Source: Janthinobacterium sp. 64 (GTDB lineage Bacteria > Pseudomonadota > Gammaproteobacteria > Burkholderiales > Burkholderiaceae_D). Taken from it: 64,000 nucleotides of DNA. The notes beneath the pieces are model-generated. The model made no database searches. It was not told the DNA's origin and saw only the letters and a program-made list of their open reading frames with translations. Shown here one piece after another: positions 26,169 through 34,763 of the stretch. Position 1 is the stretch's first letter; every line of letters begins with the position of its first letter. The stretch spans positions 1,550,001-1,614,000 of the forward strand of contig NZ_PHUG01000001.1 of the NCBI RefSeq assembly GCF_002813325.1. Reading direction: 5' to 3'. The position numbers and the translations under genes were made by a program.

Positions 26169-26666
26169 TCAATCCCGGTGCCCGTTGCCGTTGCCGTTGC
26201 CGTGACCATTGCCATTGCCTCGGCCCGGCTTGTTGTCATGCTTGTCGCGCTTGTCATCATGCTTGTCAAAGTGCTTGTCGTGCTTATTGTCATGACGGCC
26301 GCGGTCGCCGTAATCGGGACGGCCATGGTCGCCATGCTGCTGGCGATAGCGGGGCGCATATTGGTTGTTATACCAACTATCTTGGACGAAATAGACCTCT
26401 TGGTTACAGGCATTATACTTGCGGCAGTGCTTGGACCAGTGCTTGGCATGGCCGGGCGGCACGCGCAGGTAGATGGGACGGGCCGAATAGTATTGCGGGC
26501 GCTGCACGATGACGGGCTGGGCATAGATCAATTGCGGCGCGGGATAATCGCCGATGTCGAGACGTCCGTAAAAGCCGGGCTGGCCGACGGTGACGGAGAC
26601 GCCGACCTGGGCAACAGCGGCGGTAGCGGCCGACAGCAAGACAGCGGCAAGAATCAGGGTTTTCAT
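26169..26666 (-). CDS. Secreted protein with His/Asp/Lys-rich repeat tail
   Basis: A 165-aa exported protein: signal peptide TLILAAVLLSAATAAVAQ, a middle part with VPPGHAKHWSKHCRKYNACN (two Cys), and a low-complexity tail of HDK/HDN and GNGHGNGNGNGH repeats (about 115-165) that looks like a metal-binding or polyampholyte tail. AAAGGAGTG lies 7 nt before the ATG at 26666; an earlier in-frame ATG at 26735 is less likely. Function unknown. Confidence 0.75.
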   Translation of the reverse strand: MKTLILAAVLLSAATAAVAQVGVSVTVGQPGFYGRLDIGDYPAPQLIYAQPVIVQRPQYYSARPIYLRVPPGHAKHWSKHCRKYNACNQEVYFVQDSWYNNQYAPRYRQQHGDHGRPDYGDRGRHDNKHDKHFDKHDDKRDKHDNKPGRGNGNGHGNGNGNGHRD

Positions 26667-26756
26667 GGTGACACTCCTTTTAGTTATGCCGTCATTGTAG
26701 ACCTTGTGTGACCAACTGTTTGTTCGCAAGGACACATAAGGAATCTCGTCGCAATC

Positions 26757-27530
26757 TCACCACAGCTTGCCCAAGGGCACGACCAGCCCGCTGAACAGCG
26801 ACCAGTCCGGCGACGCCGCCGTCAAGCCGCGCGCCATGCCGATGTCGATGGCCAGCCGTGGCGTGGGGCTGTAAGTGGCCGCCAGCAGCAACTGCGCCGT
26901 GGCCGGCGCGCCGCGCAAACGCGTGCCCGACACTTCCGCCGTGGCGCCCCAGCGTTCACTGACGGGTGTGGAAAAGGAAGTGGCCCAGCCCGCTTGCACC
27001 CTGCCCGTACCAGGGTCGGAGGCCCCCAGACGCGTGGCGTTCAGGTTGGCGTCCATGTGCACGGCGCCCAGGTCGCGGCTGACAATGCCGTTCAGCGACA
27101 CGTCGCTCTTGCCGCTGCCGATGCTGTCCTTGGCCGTGGGTAACTTCCAGCCCAGTTCCAGGCCCAGCGCCGTGGCGCTGTCGAGCAAAAAGGCGCGCTT
27201 GAGCACGACGGTCGTGTCGCCCACGCCCGTCTCGCGCCGGCCCGCGTCATCGCGCGCGCGCACGAACCCCTCGCCTTCGAGCAGCACGCCCCATTCGGGC
27301 GTGAACGCCAGCTTGAACGCGTATGGCAGGCTGGCGCGGCGCGCATCATCCGTTTTGGACAGCAAGCCGCCGGCCTCGAATTCCAGCTGGCCTGGCACGG
27401 GCAGCTGGGCGGGACTGGCCACGGAAGGCCGGTAAGGCAGGACGGGATCTCCCTGCTGCGCCTGCGCCAATGGCGCCAGCGAGACCAGCAACAAGGAGCA
27501 ACATAACAGCGGCAGGGATGGAAACGGCAT
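26757..27530 (-). CDS. Outer-membrane beta-barrel protein (transporter-like)
   Basis: A 257-aa protein with a signal peptide (LLCCSLLLVSLAPLAQAQ) and a mature part of alternating amphipathic strands ending in an aromatic residue (VVPLGKLW), as expected of an outer-membrane barrel. The layout, with GLELGWKLPTAKDSIGSGKSD in the middle, resembles the MetA-pathway / transporter OM family. The start at 27530 places the signal peptide properly; an ATG at 27578 would add a non-signal extension. Substrate unknown. Confidence 0.72.
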   Translation of the reverse strand: MPFPSLPLLCCSLLLVSLAPLAQAQQGDPVLPYRPSVASPAQLPVPGQLEFEAGGLLSKTDDARRASLPYAFKLAFTPEWGVLLEGEGFVRARDDAGRRETGVGDTTVVLKRAFLLDSATALGLELGWKLPTAKDSIGSGKSDVSLNGIVSRDLGAVHMDANLNATRLGASDPGTGRVQAGWATSFSTPVSERWGATAEVSGTRLRGAPATAQLLLAATYSPTPRLAIDIGMARGLTAASPDWSLFSGLVVPLGKLW

Positions 27531-27608
27531 GGAAGACCCGGAAGTGGCAAACGCGCAATAGCGACAGCCTACCACCACCGCGCCGATTGCGCCCGAACCC
27601 GCCCCATT

Positions 27609-29264
27609 TCAGGCCAGGCGCCGCACGCCCTGCCTGGTGGCGGGCGCCGGCCGGCGCAGCGGCGTGACATTGCTGGCCGGCGCCACGGCCAGCTGTTGCG
27701 CCTGGGCATGCAGGCGGAACACGCCGACCAGTTCCGTCAGGATCTGCGCCTGGTCTTGCAGCGATTCGGCGGCGGCCGCCGCCTCTTCCACCAAGGCCGC
27801 GTTCTGCTGCGTCACCTGGTCCATTTGCAGGACGGCCTGGTTGACTTGCTCGATGCCGGCGCTCTGTTCGGCGCTGGCGGCCGTGATTTCCTGCATGATG
27901 TCGGCCACCTGGCGCACGCTGGCGACCACTTCATCCATCGTCTTGCCCGCGTCATGCACGAGCCTGGAACCGATTTCCACCTGCTCGACGGAGTCGCCGA
28001 TCAGGGTCTTGATTTCCTTGGCGGCACTGGCAGAACGTTGCGCCAGGTTGCGCACTTCGGCCGCCACGACGGCGAAACCGCGCCCCTCCTCGCCCGCCCG
28101 GGCCGCTTCCACTGCTGCGTTCAAGGCGAGGATATTCGTCTGGAAGGCGATGCTGTCGATGACGCTGATGATGTCGACGATCTTGCGCGAGGAGGCATTG
28201 ATCGAATCCATCGTCTGCACCACCTGCCCCACCACGGCGCCGCCCTTGCCGGCCACATCGGATGCGGCGCCGGCCAGCGCATTGGCCTGGCGCGCGTTAT
28301 CCGCATTCTGCCGCACGGCCGAGGTCAGCTGCTCCATCGACGATGCCGTCTCTTCCAGCGAACTGGCCTGTTCTTCCGTGCGCGATGACAGGTCGAGATT
28401 GCCCTGGGCAATTTCACTGGAGGCCGTATGGATGGTGTCCGTACCCGCACGCACCTGGCTGACGATGCCCACCAGCTTGTCGCGCATGGCTTTCATGGCA
28501 AACAGCAGGCTGGTGCTGTCATGGCTGGCCGTGCGGATATCGATGGTCAGGTCGCCCTCGGCGATGGCGCCCGCGATCCTGACGGCATACGCCGGTTCGC
28601 CGCCGAGCTGGCGCGTCAGTCCGCGCGTGATCAGCGCGCCCAGCGCCAGGCCGGCCGCCATGCTGCCCAGCACCAGCGCGATCATGAAGCTGCGGCTGGC
28701 CTGGAACACGCCGGACGCCTGCTCGGCCGCCGCCTTGGCGCGCTCTTCTTTCTGCAGCGACAATTTATCCAGCACATCGTCGAGCTCATCAGCATGCTGG
28801 CGCGTCTTGGCCATCAGCGCGGTCAGCTGCGCACTGCGTTGCGCCAGCGGCTCGGCCGCGGCCAGCGCCAGCGACTGCTGCAGGGTGCTCACATATTCGG
28901 TTTCAACGGTGGCGAAGCGGGCAAACAGCTCCTTGGCGGCCGGCGTGACGAACAGCGGCCGCGCCTTGGCCAGGTTGCTCTTGTTCTCTTCCAGGTATTT
29001 GGCGATGTCGGCCTGGCGTCCCGCGCGCTCTTCGCTGGTGGTCGCCAGCAGAAAATTGCTGCGCGCGCGGCCCACCTTGATCAGGGCGATATTGGCTTCC
29101 TTGATGTACGACAGGCCCAGCAACTCATTGTTGTACATCTGCCCCGCCATGGTGTCGATCTTGCCCATGTTGAAGATGCCGATGCCGGCCACGATGGCCC
29201 CCATCAGCGCCACGCAAAAGAAGGCCGCGAGCAGGCGCGTCCCCACCTTCATTTGATTCAACAT
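27609..29264 (-). CDS. Methyl-accepting chemotaxis protein
   Basis: A 551-aa chemoreceptor: membrane helix about 10-32 ([20 protein letters not shown]), periplasmic four-helix-bundle ligand domain about 33-185 (4HB_MCP type), second helix about 190-210, HAMP about 212-262, and a long signalling coiled coil with the conserved hairpin tip [20 protein letters not shown]. The methylation helices are Glu/Gln-rich ([20 protein letters not shown]). There is no C-terminal NWETF-type pentapeptide. GGAGG stands 4 nt before the ATG at 29264; an upstream in-frame ATG at 29300 is unlikely. The ligand is unknown. Confidence 0.93.
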   Translation of the reverse strand: MLNQMKVGTRLLAAFFCVALMGAIVAGIGIFNMGKIDTMAGQMYNNELLGLSYIKEANIALIKVGRARSNFLLATTSEERAGRQADIAKYLEENKSNLAKARPLFVTPAAKELFARFATVETEYVSTLQQSLALAAAEPLAQRSAQLTALMAKTRQHADELDDVLDKLSLQKEERAKAAAEQASGVFQASRSFMIALVLGSMAAGLALGALITRGLTRQLGGEPAYAVRIAGAIAEGDLTIDIRTASHDSTSLLFAMKAMRDKLVGIVSQVRAGTDTIHTASSEIAQGNLDLSSRTEEQASSLEETASSMEQLTSAVRQNADNARQANALAGAASDVAGKGGAVVGQVVQTMDSINASSRKIVDIISVIDSIAFQTNILALNAAVEAARAGEEGRGFAVVAAEVRNLAQRSASAAKEIKTLIGDSVEQVEIGSRLVHDAGKTMDEVVASVRQVADIMQEITAASAEQSAGIEQVNQAVLQMDQVTQQNAALVEEAAAAAESLQDQAQILTELVGVFRLHAQAQQLAVAPASNVTPLRRPAPATRQGVRRLA

Positions 29265-29294
29265 GTTTCCTCCCAGGCAAGATGGTAGCCAATA

Positions 29295-29357
29295 ATTCAA
29301 GCGTATGACTTGAATATAAGGAAAAAACAGTCACTAAAATGCTCGAATTGTCACTAA
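29295..29357. promoter_or_regulatory. Operator-like repeats upstream of the chemoreceptor gene
   Basis: Two features lie within 95 bp of the start: a perfect 7-bp inverted repeat attcaag-N7-cttgaat (29295-29315), and two direct copies of gtcactaa exactly 20 bp apart (29330-29337 and 29350-29357), i.e. on the same face of the helix. This suggests a regulated promoter, but I cannot name the regulator. Confidence 0.45.
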
Positions 29358-29425
29358 CCAACAATTCCTTGATTGTAAGCAACATGCCCCGGGGCTTGCC
29401 GTGCTAGCAAGCCCCGGGGGAGGCG

Positions 29426-30811
29426 TCAATGCCCGCTGTGCCCGCCTGGTTTGCGCACCGTCATCTCGACGCCGCCTTGCGCCGCCGCTTTGCCTGTACC
29501 CTGCCCGCGCACCGGTTCCGGCAAGGCGCCCGTCCATTCATAGGCCAGCGTGCCGGCCGGATGCTTGTACCAGCCCGGATCGCGGTAATCGCCCGGTTTC
29601 TGCTCCTTGCGTACCTTGACCGTGGTAAACATGCCGCCCATGCCGATGGCGCCGAACGGGCCGTCGCCGGCCATCATCGGCAAGGTATTGTCGGGAATCG
29701 GCATCTGCATGTCGCCCATGTCGGCCATGCCCCGCTCGCCCATCACCATGTAGCCGGGCACGAGCTGGTTGATCTTCGCCGCCACGCCCTGATGGTCGAC
29801 GCCGATCATGGTCGGCACGTCGTGCCCCATGGCATTCATCGTGTGGTGCGACTTGTGGCAGTGGAAAGCCCAGTCGCCGAGGTCCGTTGCGGTAAACTCC
29901 ACGGCGCGCATCTGGCCCACGGCCACGTCCGTGGTGACTTCGGGCCAGCGCGATTCGGGGCGCGTCCAGCCGCCATCCGTGCCCGTCACCTCGAATTCAT
30001 GGCCATGCATGTGGATCGGGTGGTTGGTCATGGTCAGGTTGCCCACGCGCACGCGCACCTTGTCGCCCTGGCGCACGACCATGGGGGCTATGCCGGGGAA
30101 GACGCGGCTGTTGAAGGTGAACAGATTGAAATCCGTCATGGTCATGATCTTCGGCGTGTAGCTGCCGGGATCGATGTCGTAATTGCTGAGCAGGAAGACG
30201 AAATCGCGGTCCACCTTCATGAAATTCGGGTCTTTCGGGTGCGTCACCCAAAAGCCCATCATGCCCATGGCCATCTGCGTCATTTCATCGGCATGCGGGT
30301 GGTACATGAAGGTGCCGGGCCGCTTGGCGACGAATTCATAGACAAAAGTCTTGCCGGGAGGAATGCCCGGCTGGGTCAGGCCCGTGACGCCATCCATGCC
30401 GTTGGGCAAGCGCTGGCCATGCCAGTGCACGCTCGTGTGTTCCGGCAATTTGTTGGTGACGAAGATGCGCACGCGGTCGCCCTCCACCACTTCAATCGTC
30501 GGCCCCGGCGACTGGCCGTTGTAGCCCCACAGATTGGCTTGCATGCCGGGTGCCAGTTCGCGCACGACGGGTTCGGCCACCAGATGAAATTCCTTGACGT
30601 TGTTGTTCATGCGCCAGGGTAAGGACCAACCGTTGAGGGTGACGACGGGGTTGTAGGGACGCCCGTTTGGCGGTGGCGGCGGCGCCTTGGTATCGGCACC
30701 GGCCATGCTGACGGCTTCCGGCAACGAGGCCGCACCGACTCGGCTGACGGCCGCGGCGCTGAGGGCGACGGCGCCCGCATTCATGAAAAAATTTCTACGT
30801 GTAATCATCAT
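29426..30811 (-). CDS. Tat-exported multicopper oxidase (copper tolerance)
   Basis: A 461-aa periplasmic multicopper oxidase that probably oxidises Cu(I). The N-terminus is a twin-arginine signal (ITRRNFFMNAG). All copper-ligand motifs are present: HWHG, HPHAD, HPIHMHGHEF and HCHKSHHTMNAMGHD. Met-rich stretches (MGERGMADMGDMQMPIP) follow. It is the last gene of a four-gene operon behind a CueR-type promoter, starting in a TAATG overlap with the TolC-type gene. The three-domain order and Met-rich insert resemble CopA/CueO-like enzymes, but it is shorter than CopA. Confidence 0.9.
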   Translation of the reverse strand: MMITRRNFFMNAGAVALSAAAVSRVGAASLPEAVSMAGADTKAPPPPPNGRPYNPVVTLNGWSLPWRMNNNVKEFHLVAEPVVRELAPGMQANLWGYNGQSPGPTIEVVEGDRVRIFVTNKLPEHTSVHWHGQRLPNGMDGVTGLTQPGIPPGKTFVYEFVAKRPGTFMYHPHADEMTQMAMGMMGFWVTHPKDPNFMKVDRDFVFLLSNYDIDPGSYTPKIMTMTDFNLFTFNSRVFPGIAPMVVRQGDKVRVRVGNLTMTNHPIHMHGHEFEVTGTDGGWTRPESRWPEVTTDVAVGQMRAVEFTATDLGDWAFHCHKSHHTMNAMGHDVPTMIGVDHQGVAAKINQLVPGYMVMGERGMADMGDMQMPIPDNTLPMMAGDGPFGAIGMGGMFTTVKVRKEQKPGDYRDPGWYKHPAGTLAYEWTGALPEPVRGQGTGKAAAQGGVEMTVRKPGGHSGH

Positions 30812-32169
30812 TATTCCTTCTCGGCTGGGCCGCTGCCATTGATGGCCGACTGCAAAGTTGTTTGGGCGATCCAGAAATCGCGCTGGGTCTCGATGGCGCC
30901 GTTCACGCTGGCGACCTGTTCGCGCGCGTCGGCCAGCAGCTCGAACACGCTGGCCAGCATGCCGTTGTAGCGCAGCAGCACTTCATGCGAGATCGTCTTG
31001 CGCAGCGGCACGACCTCATCGCGGTAGTGGCGCGCCAGGTCGTAAGCCGTGCGGTAGCTGGAATAGGCCTCGCGCACTTCGGAGCGGGCTTTGACAGCCG
31101 CGCCCGCCGTGCGCTGCAGCGATTGCTCGTACAGCGCTTGCGCCTTGGCATTGCGCGCCGAACCCCAGTCGAACAGGGGCAATTCCAAGGACACTTCGTA
31201 ACCGTTTTCACGCGGCGCCTCGCTGCTGCTCTTGTTGGTATAGCCCACGTCGAGCACGTTGACGAATCCCGTCACTTTGGACAAGCCCAGCGCGCTGGCC
31301 GTGGCGTGCGCGTCGAGTTTCGCGCTTTGCACGTCGAGGCGCTGCTCCATCGCCTGCGCCTCGATATTGCCGGCGTCCACCGCCTGGGCCGGCAAGTCGG
31401 GCAGGCGCGGCGGCAAAGTAAAGCCGGTCTGCTTGCCCCACAGGCCCAGCAAGCGCGTCAGGTGCTCGCGCGTCACCAATGCCTGGTGGCGCGCGCGGGC
31501 CAGGTCGCTGACGGCGTCCGCATAAAACACTTGCTGGCGCGCCTGGTCGAGGCGGCTCCAGTTGCCCGCCTGCCGCAAGCGCGTGGCCAGTTCCGCGCCC
31601 GCCTCGGCCGACAGCAGCGCGCGCTGCATGAACTGTTCCGTCTGCACGGCGGCGACCGCATTGAAGTAGGCGCGGCGCGTGTCCGACGCCAGCTGCACGG
31701 CGCTGCTGGCCGCCTGCAGCTTGGCTTGCTCGAAGCGGCCCCGCTCGATGTTCACGCGCATCGGCATGGTCAAGAGGCCCGCCAGGTCGAAGCTGACGCC
31801 GCGGTCGATTTCATTGCCGTGGCTGCCGTGCGAGCGGCCAAACGACAGGCCGGGATTGCGCAAGCGCCCCGCCTGCACCAGGTCCGCCTCGGACGCGCCC
31901 AGTTCGGCCAGCGCCACTTTCATGCCGTGATTGTTCATCAGGGCGATGCGCACGGCGCTGTCGGCGTCCAGGGGCTGGGCCAGCAATTGCGCCAGTTTTT
32001 CCTCGCCGCCCTCGCCGGCCAGCGCCGCGGGCGCGCCCGTGCGGACGTCGGCCAGCGTGGACACCGTCCGCATGCCGCCATCGGGGCTGAAGCTGGCGCA
32101 GCCACTGAGCAGCAGGACGGCCGCCAGCGCCAGCGGCGTGAGGCAAGTTGATTGTGTGAAACGTGCCAT
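30811..32169 (-). CDS. TolC-family outer-membrane protein of the copper operon
   Basis: A 452-aa outer-membrane efflux protein: lipoprotein signal with lipobox LLLSGC near residue 22, then two long repeats of coiled-coil alpha-barrel helices (for example ALAELGASEADLVQAGRLRN and ALYEQSLQRTAGAAVKARSE), as in CzcC/CusC. The ATG at 32169 follows the upstream stop by one base and has AAGGA. It lacks adjacent RND partners, so it may use another pump or serve a different role. Its stop overlaps the multicopper oxidase start. Confidence 0.87.
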   Translation of the reverse strand: MARFTQSTCLTPLALAAVLLLSGCASFSPDGGMRTVSTLADVRTGAPAALAGEGGEEKLAQLLAQPLDADSAVRIALMNNHGMKVALAELGASEADLVQAGRLRNPGLSFGRSHGSHGNEIDRGVSFDLAGLLTMPMRVNIERGRFEQAKLQAASSAVQLASDTRRAYFNAVAAVQTEQFMQRALLSAEAGAELATRLRQAGNWSRLDQARQQVFYADAVSDLARARHQALVTREHLTRLLGLWGKQTGFTLPPRLPDLPAQAVDAGNIEAQAMEQRLDVQSAKLDAHATASALGLSKVTGFVNVLDVGYTNKSSSEAPRENGYEVSLELPLFDWGSARNAKAQALYEQSLQRTAGAAVKARSEVREAYSSYRTAYDLARHYRDEVVPLRKTISHEVLLRYNGMLASVFELLADAREQVASVNGAIETQRDFWIAQTTLQSAINGSGPAEKE

Positions 32170-32170
32170 C

Positions 32171-32512
32171 TCAATGTCCTTCATGCTGGTGGTGCTGATG
32201 TTGCGGGGCGGGCTTGGCATCGGGCTTGGGGCCGGGTTTTTCCATCGGCATCTTGTGCCCTTCCATCTTGTGGCCATCCATCTTCATCATGCCCATGTGG
32301 CCGCCGGCCTTGCCGACTTTGTCGTTGACGGCGCGCCAGGTCTGGTCGGGCGTGGCATCGTCCTCGGCGGCGGGACGGTAGCCGGCGAAGGCGGAACGAT
32401 AGGTGGTGGCCGGCACGGACGCTTGCGCCTCTTGCGGGGCGGGCTTGGGCTGGGACTGAGCGGCGGCGGCCAGCGGCAGTACAGCCAGCGCGAGGCTGAA
32501 TAATTGTTTCAT
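32171..32512 (-). CDS. Small periplasmic His/Met-rich protein of the copper operon
   Basis: A 113-aa exported protein: signal peptide LFSLALAVLPLAAAAQ and a C-terminal tail packed with His and Met (GHMGMMKMDGHKMEGHKMPM and HQHHQHEGH), typical of copper-binding. The middle segment (YRSAFAGYRPAAEDDATPDQ) is of the kind found next to CopA-type oxidases. AAGGAATACC precedes the ATG. It probably binds copper in the periplasm; no enzymatic domain. Confidence 0.75.
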   Translation of the reverse strand: MKQLFSLALAVLPLAAAAQSQPKPAPQEAQASVPATTYRSAFAGYRPAAEDDATPDQTWRAVNDKVGKAGGHMGMMKMDGHKMEGHKMPMEKPGPKPDAKPAPQHQHHQHEGH

Positions 32513-32627
32513 GGTATTCCTTGAATGACAGAGTATGGCGCGGCGGGCGCGCAGGTGGAACGTGAAGGCGCGGCGAGCACGGCCGCGATGGACGTGCAAG
32601 GACCGCACCGCCAGGTTCAACGGGCGG

Positions 32628-33053
32628 TCAGGCGGAGTGCGTGCTTCTCGGGGGACGTTCGGGACCAGGCGGGATATGCCCGGCGAACAGGGAATCGGGC
32701 GCCAGCGCCGGTGGCGGCGCGCGCAGGGTCAGGGCGCGCAAGGCGGGCATGCCGGGCGGCGCCGTGGCGCCCACGGTGCAGGCACCATGGTTGCTGCAAT
32801 CGTGGCCATGCTGCATGGCGCCGCCATCGTCCATGCCCATTGTCATCGGCTGGTCCGCCATGTGCATGCCGGCCATGTCGCTCATGTCATGGCACTGGGG
32901 TGCCTGAATTGCCTCGACGGCGAGCGTGACCGCGACTGCCAGCTCGTCCACGCAGCAGCTGCGCATGGCCGACGCAAAGCCCTGCATGGGCAGCGTGACG
33001 GCCAGCAGCCAGAGCAGCGAGCGGGCGAGTGAGCGGAAAAAGGCACGGTTCAT
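32628..33053 (-). CDS. Small Cys/His/Met-rich protein, first gene of the copper operon
   Basis: A 141-aa protein with an N-terminal hydrophobic signal (LLWLLAVTLPMQGFASA), then CC and clusters of His/Met/Cys (CHDMSDMAGMHMADQPMTMG, HGHDCSNHGAC) and a Pro-rich end with RPPR. Proteins of this type (CopL-like or DUF2946-like; I cannot decide) often lead copper-resistance operons. The start codon lies only 7 nt from the -10 of the CueR-type promoter, so the mRNA may be leaderless or the real start is further inside. Confidence 0.65.
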   Translation of the reverse strand: MNRAFFRSLARSLLWLLAVTLPMQGFASAMRSCCVDELAVAVTLAVEAIQAPQCHDMSDMAGMHMADQPMTMGMDDGGAMQHGHDCSNHGACTVGATAPPGMPALRALTLRAPPPALAPDSLFAGHIPPGPERPPRSTHSA

Positions 33054-33059
33054 GGCAGG

Positions 33060-33090
33060 ACTATAAACCTTCCCACGCGAGGAAGGTCAA
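33060..33090 (-). promoter_or_regulatory. CueR/MerR-type promoter of the copper operon
   Basis: On the minus strand: -35 TTGACC (33085-33090), a 19-nt spacer and -10 TATAGT (33060-33065). The over-long spacer holds the dyad ACCTTCC-N7-GGAAGGT (33067-33087), which matches the established CueR operator (CCTTCC-N7-GGAAGG) of E. coli copA. The 19-nt spacing is the hallmark of MerR-family promoters. The regulator gene itself is not in the window. Confidence 0.85.
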
Positions 33091-33094
33091 GTCT

Positions 33095-33616
33095 CTATTT
33101 GCGCACATAGCCGTGCGTCAGCCAGATGACGTACACGCCATAATATCCCTGCCCTTCGAACAGGGCCTGGCCATCGGCAAAAGTCACTTTCTGCACTTCA
33201 TTGATGGTGAAATACGCTCGGCCATCGGCCGCCTCGATGTCGCCCCAATGGCGCGCGCGCGGTGGCCGGTAGCCGCTGGCGCGCCCAATGGCGGCCAGCA
33301 GGTCGCAGATCATGAAGTCGAGCAACATATCGGCCAGCAGCGGCCGGTGCCCCGCCAGCATGGCAGTGATGTCGGGGTAGCCCGCTTCCTTGAGTTCGGG
33401 CAAGTCGCTTTCCTCGCACTGCAAGTCGTCTTCACGGCAAGTCTGGATAAAACTGTTGAACGGCTCGTCGAGCAGGCCCGCCAGCGCCGCTTCCGGCACG
33501 CTCAGGCGGAACGGGTGCAGCGGCAGCGCGCAGCGCTGGCCATAGTTGAGTTCGCGGCAGCCGAGCAAGGCCAGCGGGTGCGGCTGGCCACCGACCTCGC
33601 AGCCGATACCCGTCAG
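33095..33616 (-). CDS. Hypothetical protein downstream of the cytochrome bd genes (start uncertain)
   Basis: A protein of about 173 aa, acidic, soluble and without a recognised domain, e.g. LCEE-like QCEESDLPELKEAGYPDI and a C-terminal EGQGYYGVYVIWLTHGYV. There is no ATG at a sensible place: the open frame runs back through the DUF2474 gene, and its amino-acid content there looks like out-of-frame noise. The only coupling-style start is a CTG at 33616 that overlaps the DUF2474 TGA; a GTG inside the protein (SVPEAAL) is an alternative. Probably last gene of the cyd operon. Confidence 0.5.
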   Translation of the reverse strand: MTGIGCEVGGQPHPLALLGCRELNYGQRCALPLHPFRLSVPEAALAGLLDEPFNSFIQTCREDDLQCEESDLPELKEAGYPDITAMLAGHRPLLADMLLDFMICDLLAAIGRASGYRPPRARHWGDIEAADGRAYFTINEVQKVTFADGQALFEGQGYYGVYVIWLTHGYVRK

Positions 33617-33756
33617 CTGCCCATCCCCGCTGCCCGCATCAGCAGGCGCATCGCCCACGCGGCCAGGCCCAGGGTGGTCACGCTGACCAGCCAGATGCCG
33701 GCCAGCCACGCCAGTCGTTTCCGCCATGATTGTTGTCCCTGTTCAAATTGTTTCAT
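33613..33756 (-). CDS. DUF2474 small subunit of cyanide-insensitive cytochrome bd oxidase
   Basis: A 47-aa single-pass membrane protein (MKQFEQGQQSWRKRLAWLAG then IWLVSVTTLGLAAWAMRLLM). Its size, the Trp-rich N-terminus and position directly after cydB match DUF2474, the CydX-like small subunit of the CIO-type bd oxidase. It starts in a TGATG overlap with the cydB stop. Confidence 0.85.
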   Translation of the reverse strand: MKQFEQGQQSWRKRLAWLAGIWLVSVTTLGLAAWAMRLLMRAAGMGS

Positions 33757-34763
33757 CAGTGATAGCCATCTTCCGGCAAGACTTTGCCACGAAACACATA
33801 ATATGACCACACCGTATACATCAGGATCACGGGGATGATGAACAGCGCGCCCACCAGGGTAAAACCCTGGCTTTGCGGCGGCGACGACGCCTCCCATATC
33901 GATACCGACGGCGGGATAATGTTGGGCCACACGCTGATGCCCAGGCCGCTGTAGCCGAGAAAGATCAGCGCCAGGGTCAGCAGGAAAGGCGCCGTCTGGC
34001 GCCCGCGCCGCAGGGAGCGCAGCAGCAGCCAGCTGGCACCCGTCACCAGCAGCGGCACGGGCAGGAAGCAGAACAGTTGCGGCAGCGCGAACCAGCGCGC
34101 GGCGATGGCCGGATCGACCAGCGGCGTCCAGGCGCTGATGATAGCGATCACGCCCAGCAGCAGCCACACCAGCGTGCGCGTGATGCGGCCCGCGCGCGCC
34201 TGCAGGCTGCCCTGCGTCTTCATGATCAGCCAGGTGCTGCCCAGCAAGGCATACGCCACCACCAGCCCCGCACCCGTGAACAGCGAGAACGGCGTAAGCC
34301 AGTCCAGCGCGCCGCCCGCATAGCTGCGGTTGACGACCTGCATGCCCTGGATATAGGCACCCAGGGTCACGCCCTGGAAAAAGGCGGCCGCCACCGAGCC
34401 GCCGATGAAGGCCTTGTCCCACACATGGCGCTCGTGCTCGCGCGCCTTGAAGCGGAACTCGAAGGCCACGCCGCGGAAGATCAGGCCCATCAGCATGAAG
34501 CTGAGCGGCAGGTAGCAGGCGCTGAGCACCACGGAATAGGCGAGCGGAAAGGCCGCCAGCAGGCCCGCGCCGCCCAGCACCAGCCAGGTTTCATTGCCAT
34601 CCCAGACGGGCGCGACCGTATTCATCATCACGTCGCGCTCGCTCTTCTCGTGGAAAAACGGATACAGGATGCCGATGCCCAGGTCAAAGCCATCCATCAC
34701 CACATACATCATGATGCTGAACAAGATAATAATGGCCCACAGTAGTGGCAGATCAATGCCCAT
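33756..34763 (-). CDS. cydB: Cytochrome bd-type quinol oxidase subunit II
   Basis: A 335-aa inner-membrane protein with eight to nine helices. It starts with the subunit II signature LPLLWAIIILFSIMMYVVMD followed by GFDLGIG and has the conserved WDGNETWLVLGGAGL. With subunit I it reduces O2 to water using ubiquinol. AAGGAGG precedes the ATG at 34763, which lies inside the last 11 bases of cydA. The length is short, as expected of the CioB group. Confidence 0.93.
   Translation of the reverse strand: MGIDLPLLWAIIILFSIMMYVVMDGFDLGIGILYPFFHEKSERDVMMNTVAPVWDGNETWLVLGGAGLLAAFPLAYSVVLSACYLPLSFMLMGLIFRGVAFEFRFKAREHERHVWDKAFIGGSVAAAFFQGVTLGAYIQGMQVVNRSYAGGALDWLTPFSLFTGAGLVVAYALLGSTWLIMKTQGSLQARAGRITRTLVWLLLGVIAIISAWTPLVDPAIAARWFALPQLFCFLPVPLLVTGASWLLLRSLRRGRQTAPFLLTLALIFLGYSGLGISVWPNIIPPSVSIWEASSPPQSQGFTLVGALFIIPVILMYTVWSYYVFRGKVLPEDGYH

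Noticed and set aside
24819..26711. 630-aa plus-strand open frame
   Set aside because: It is the antisense of NDH-2 and the His/Asp-rich protein gene; both minus-strand products have clear motifs, while this one has none.
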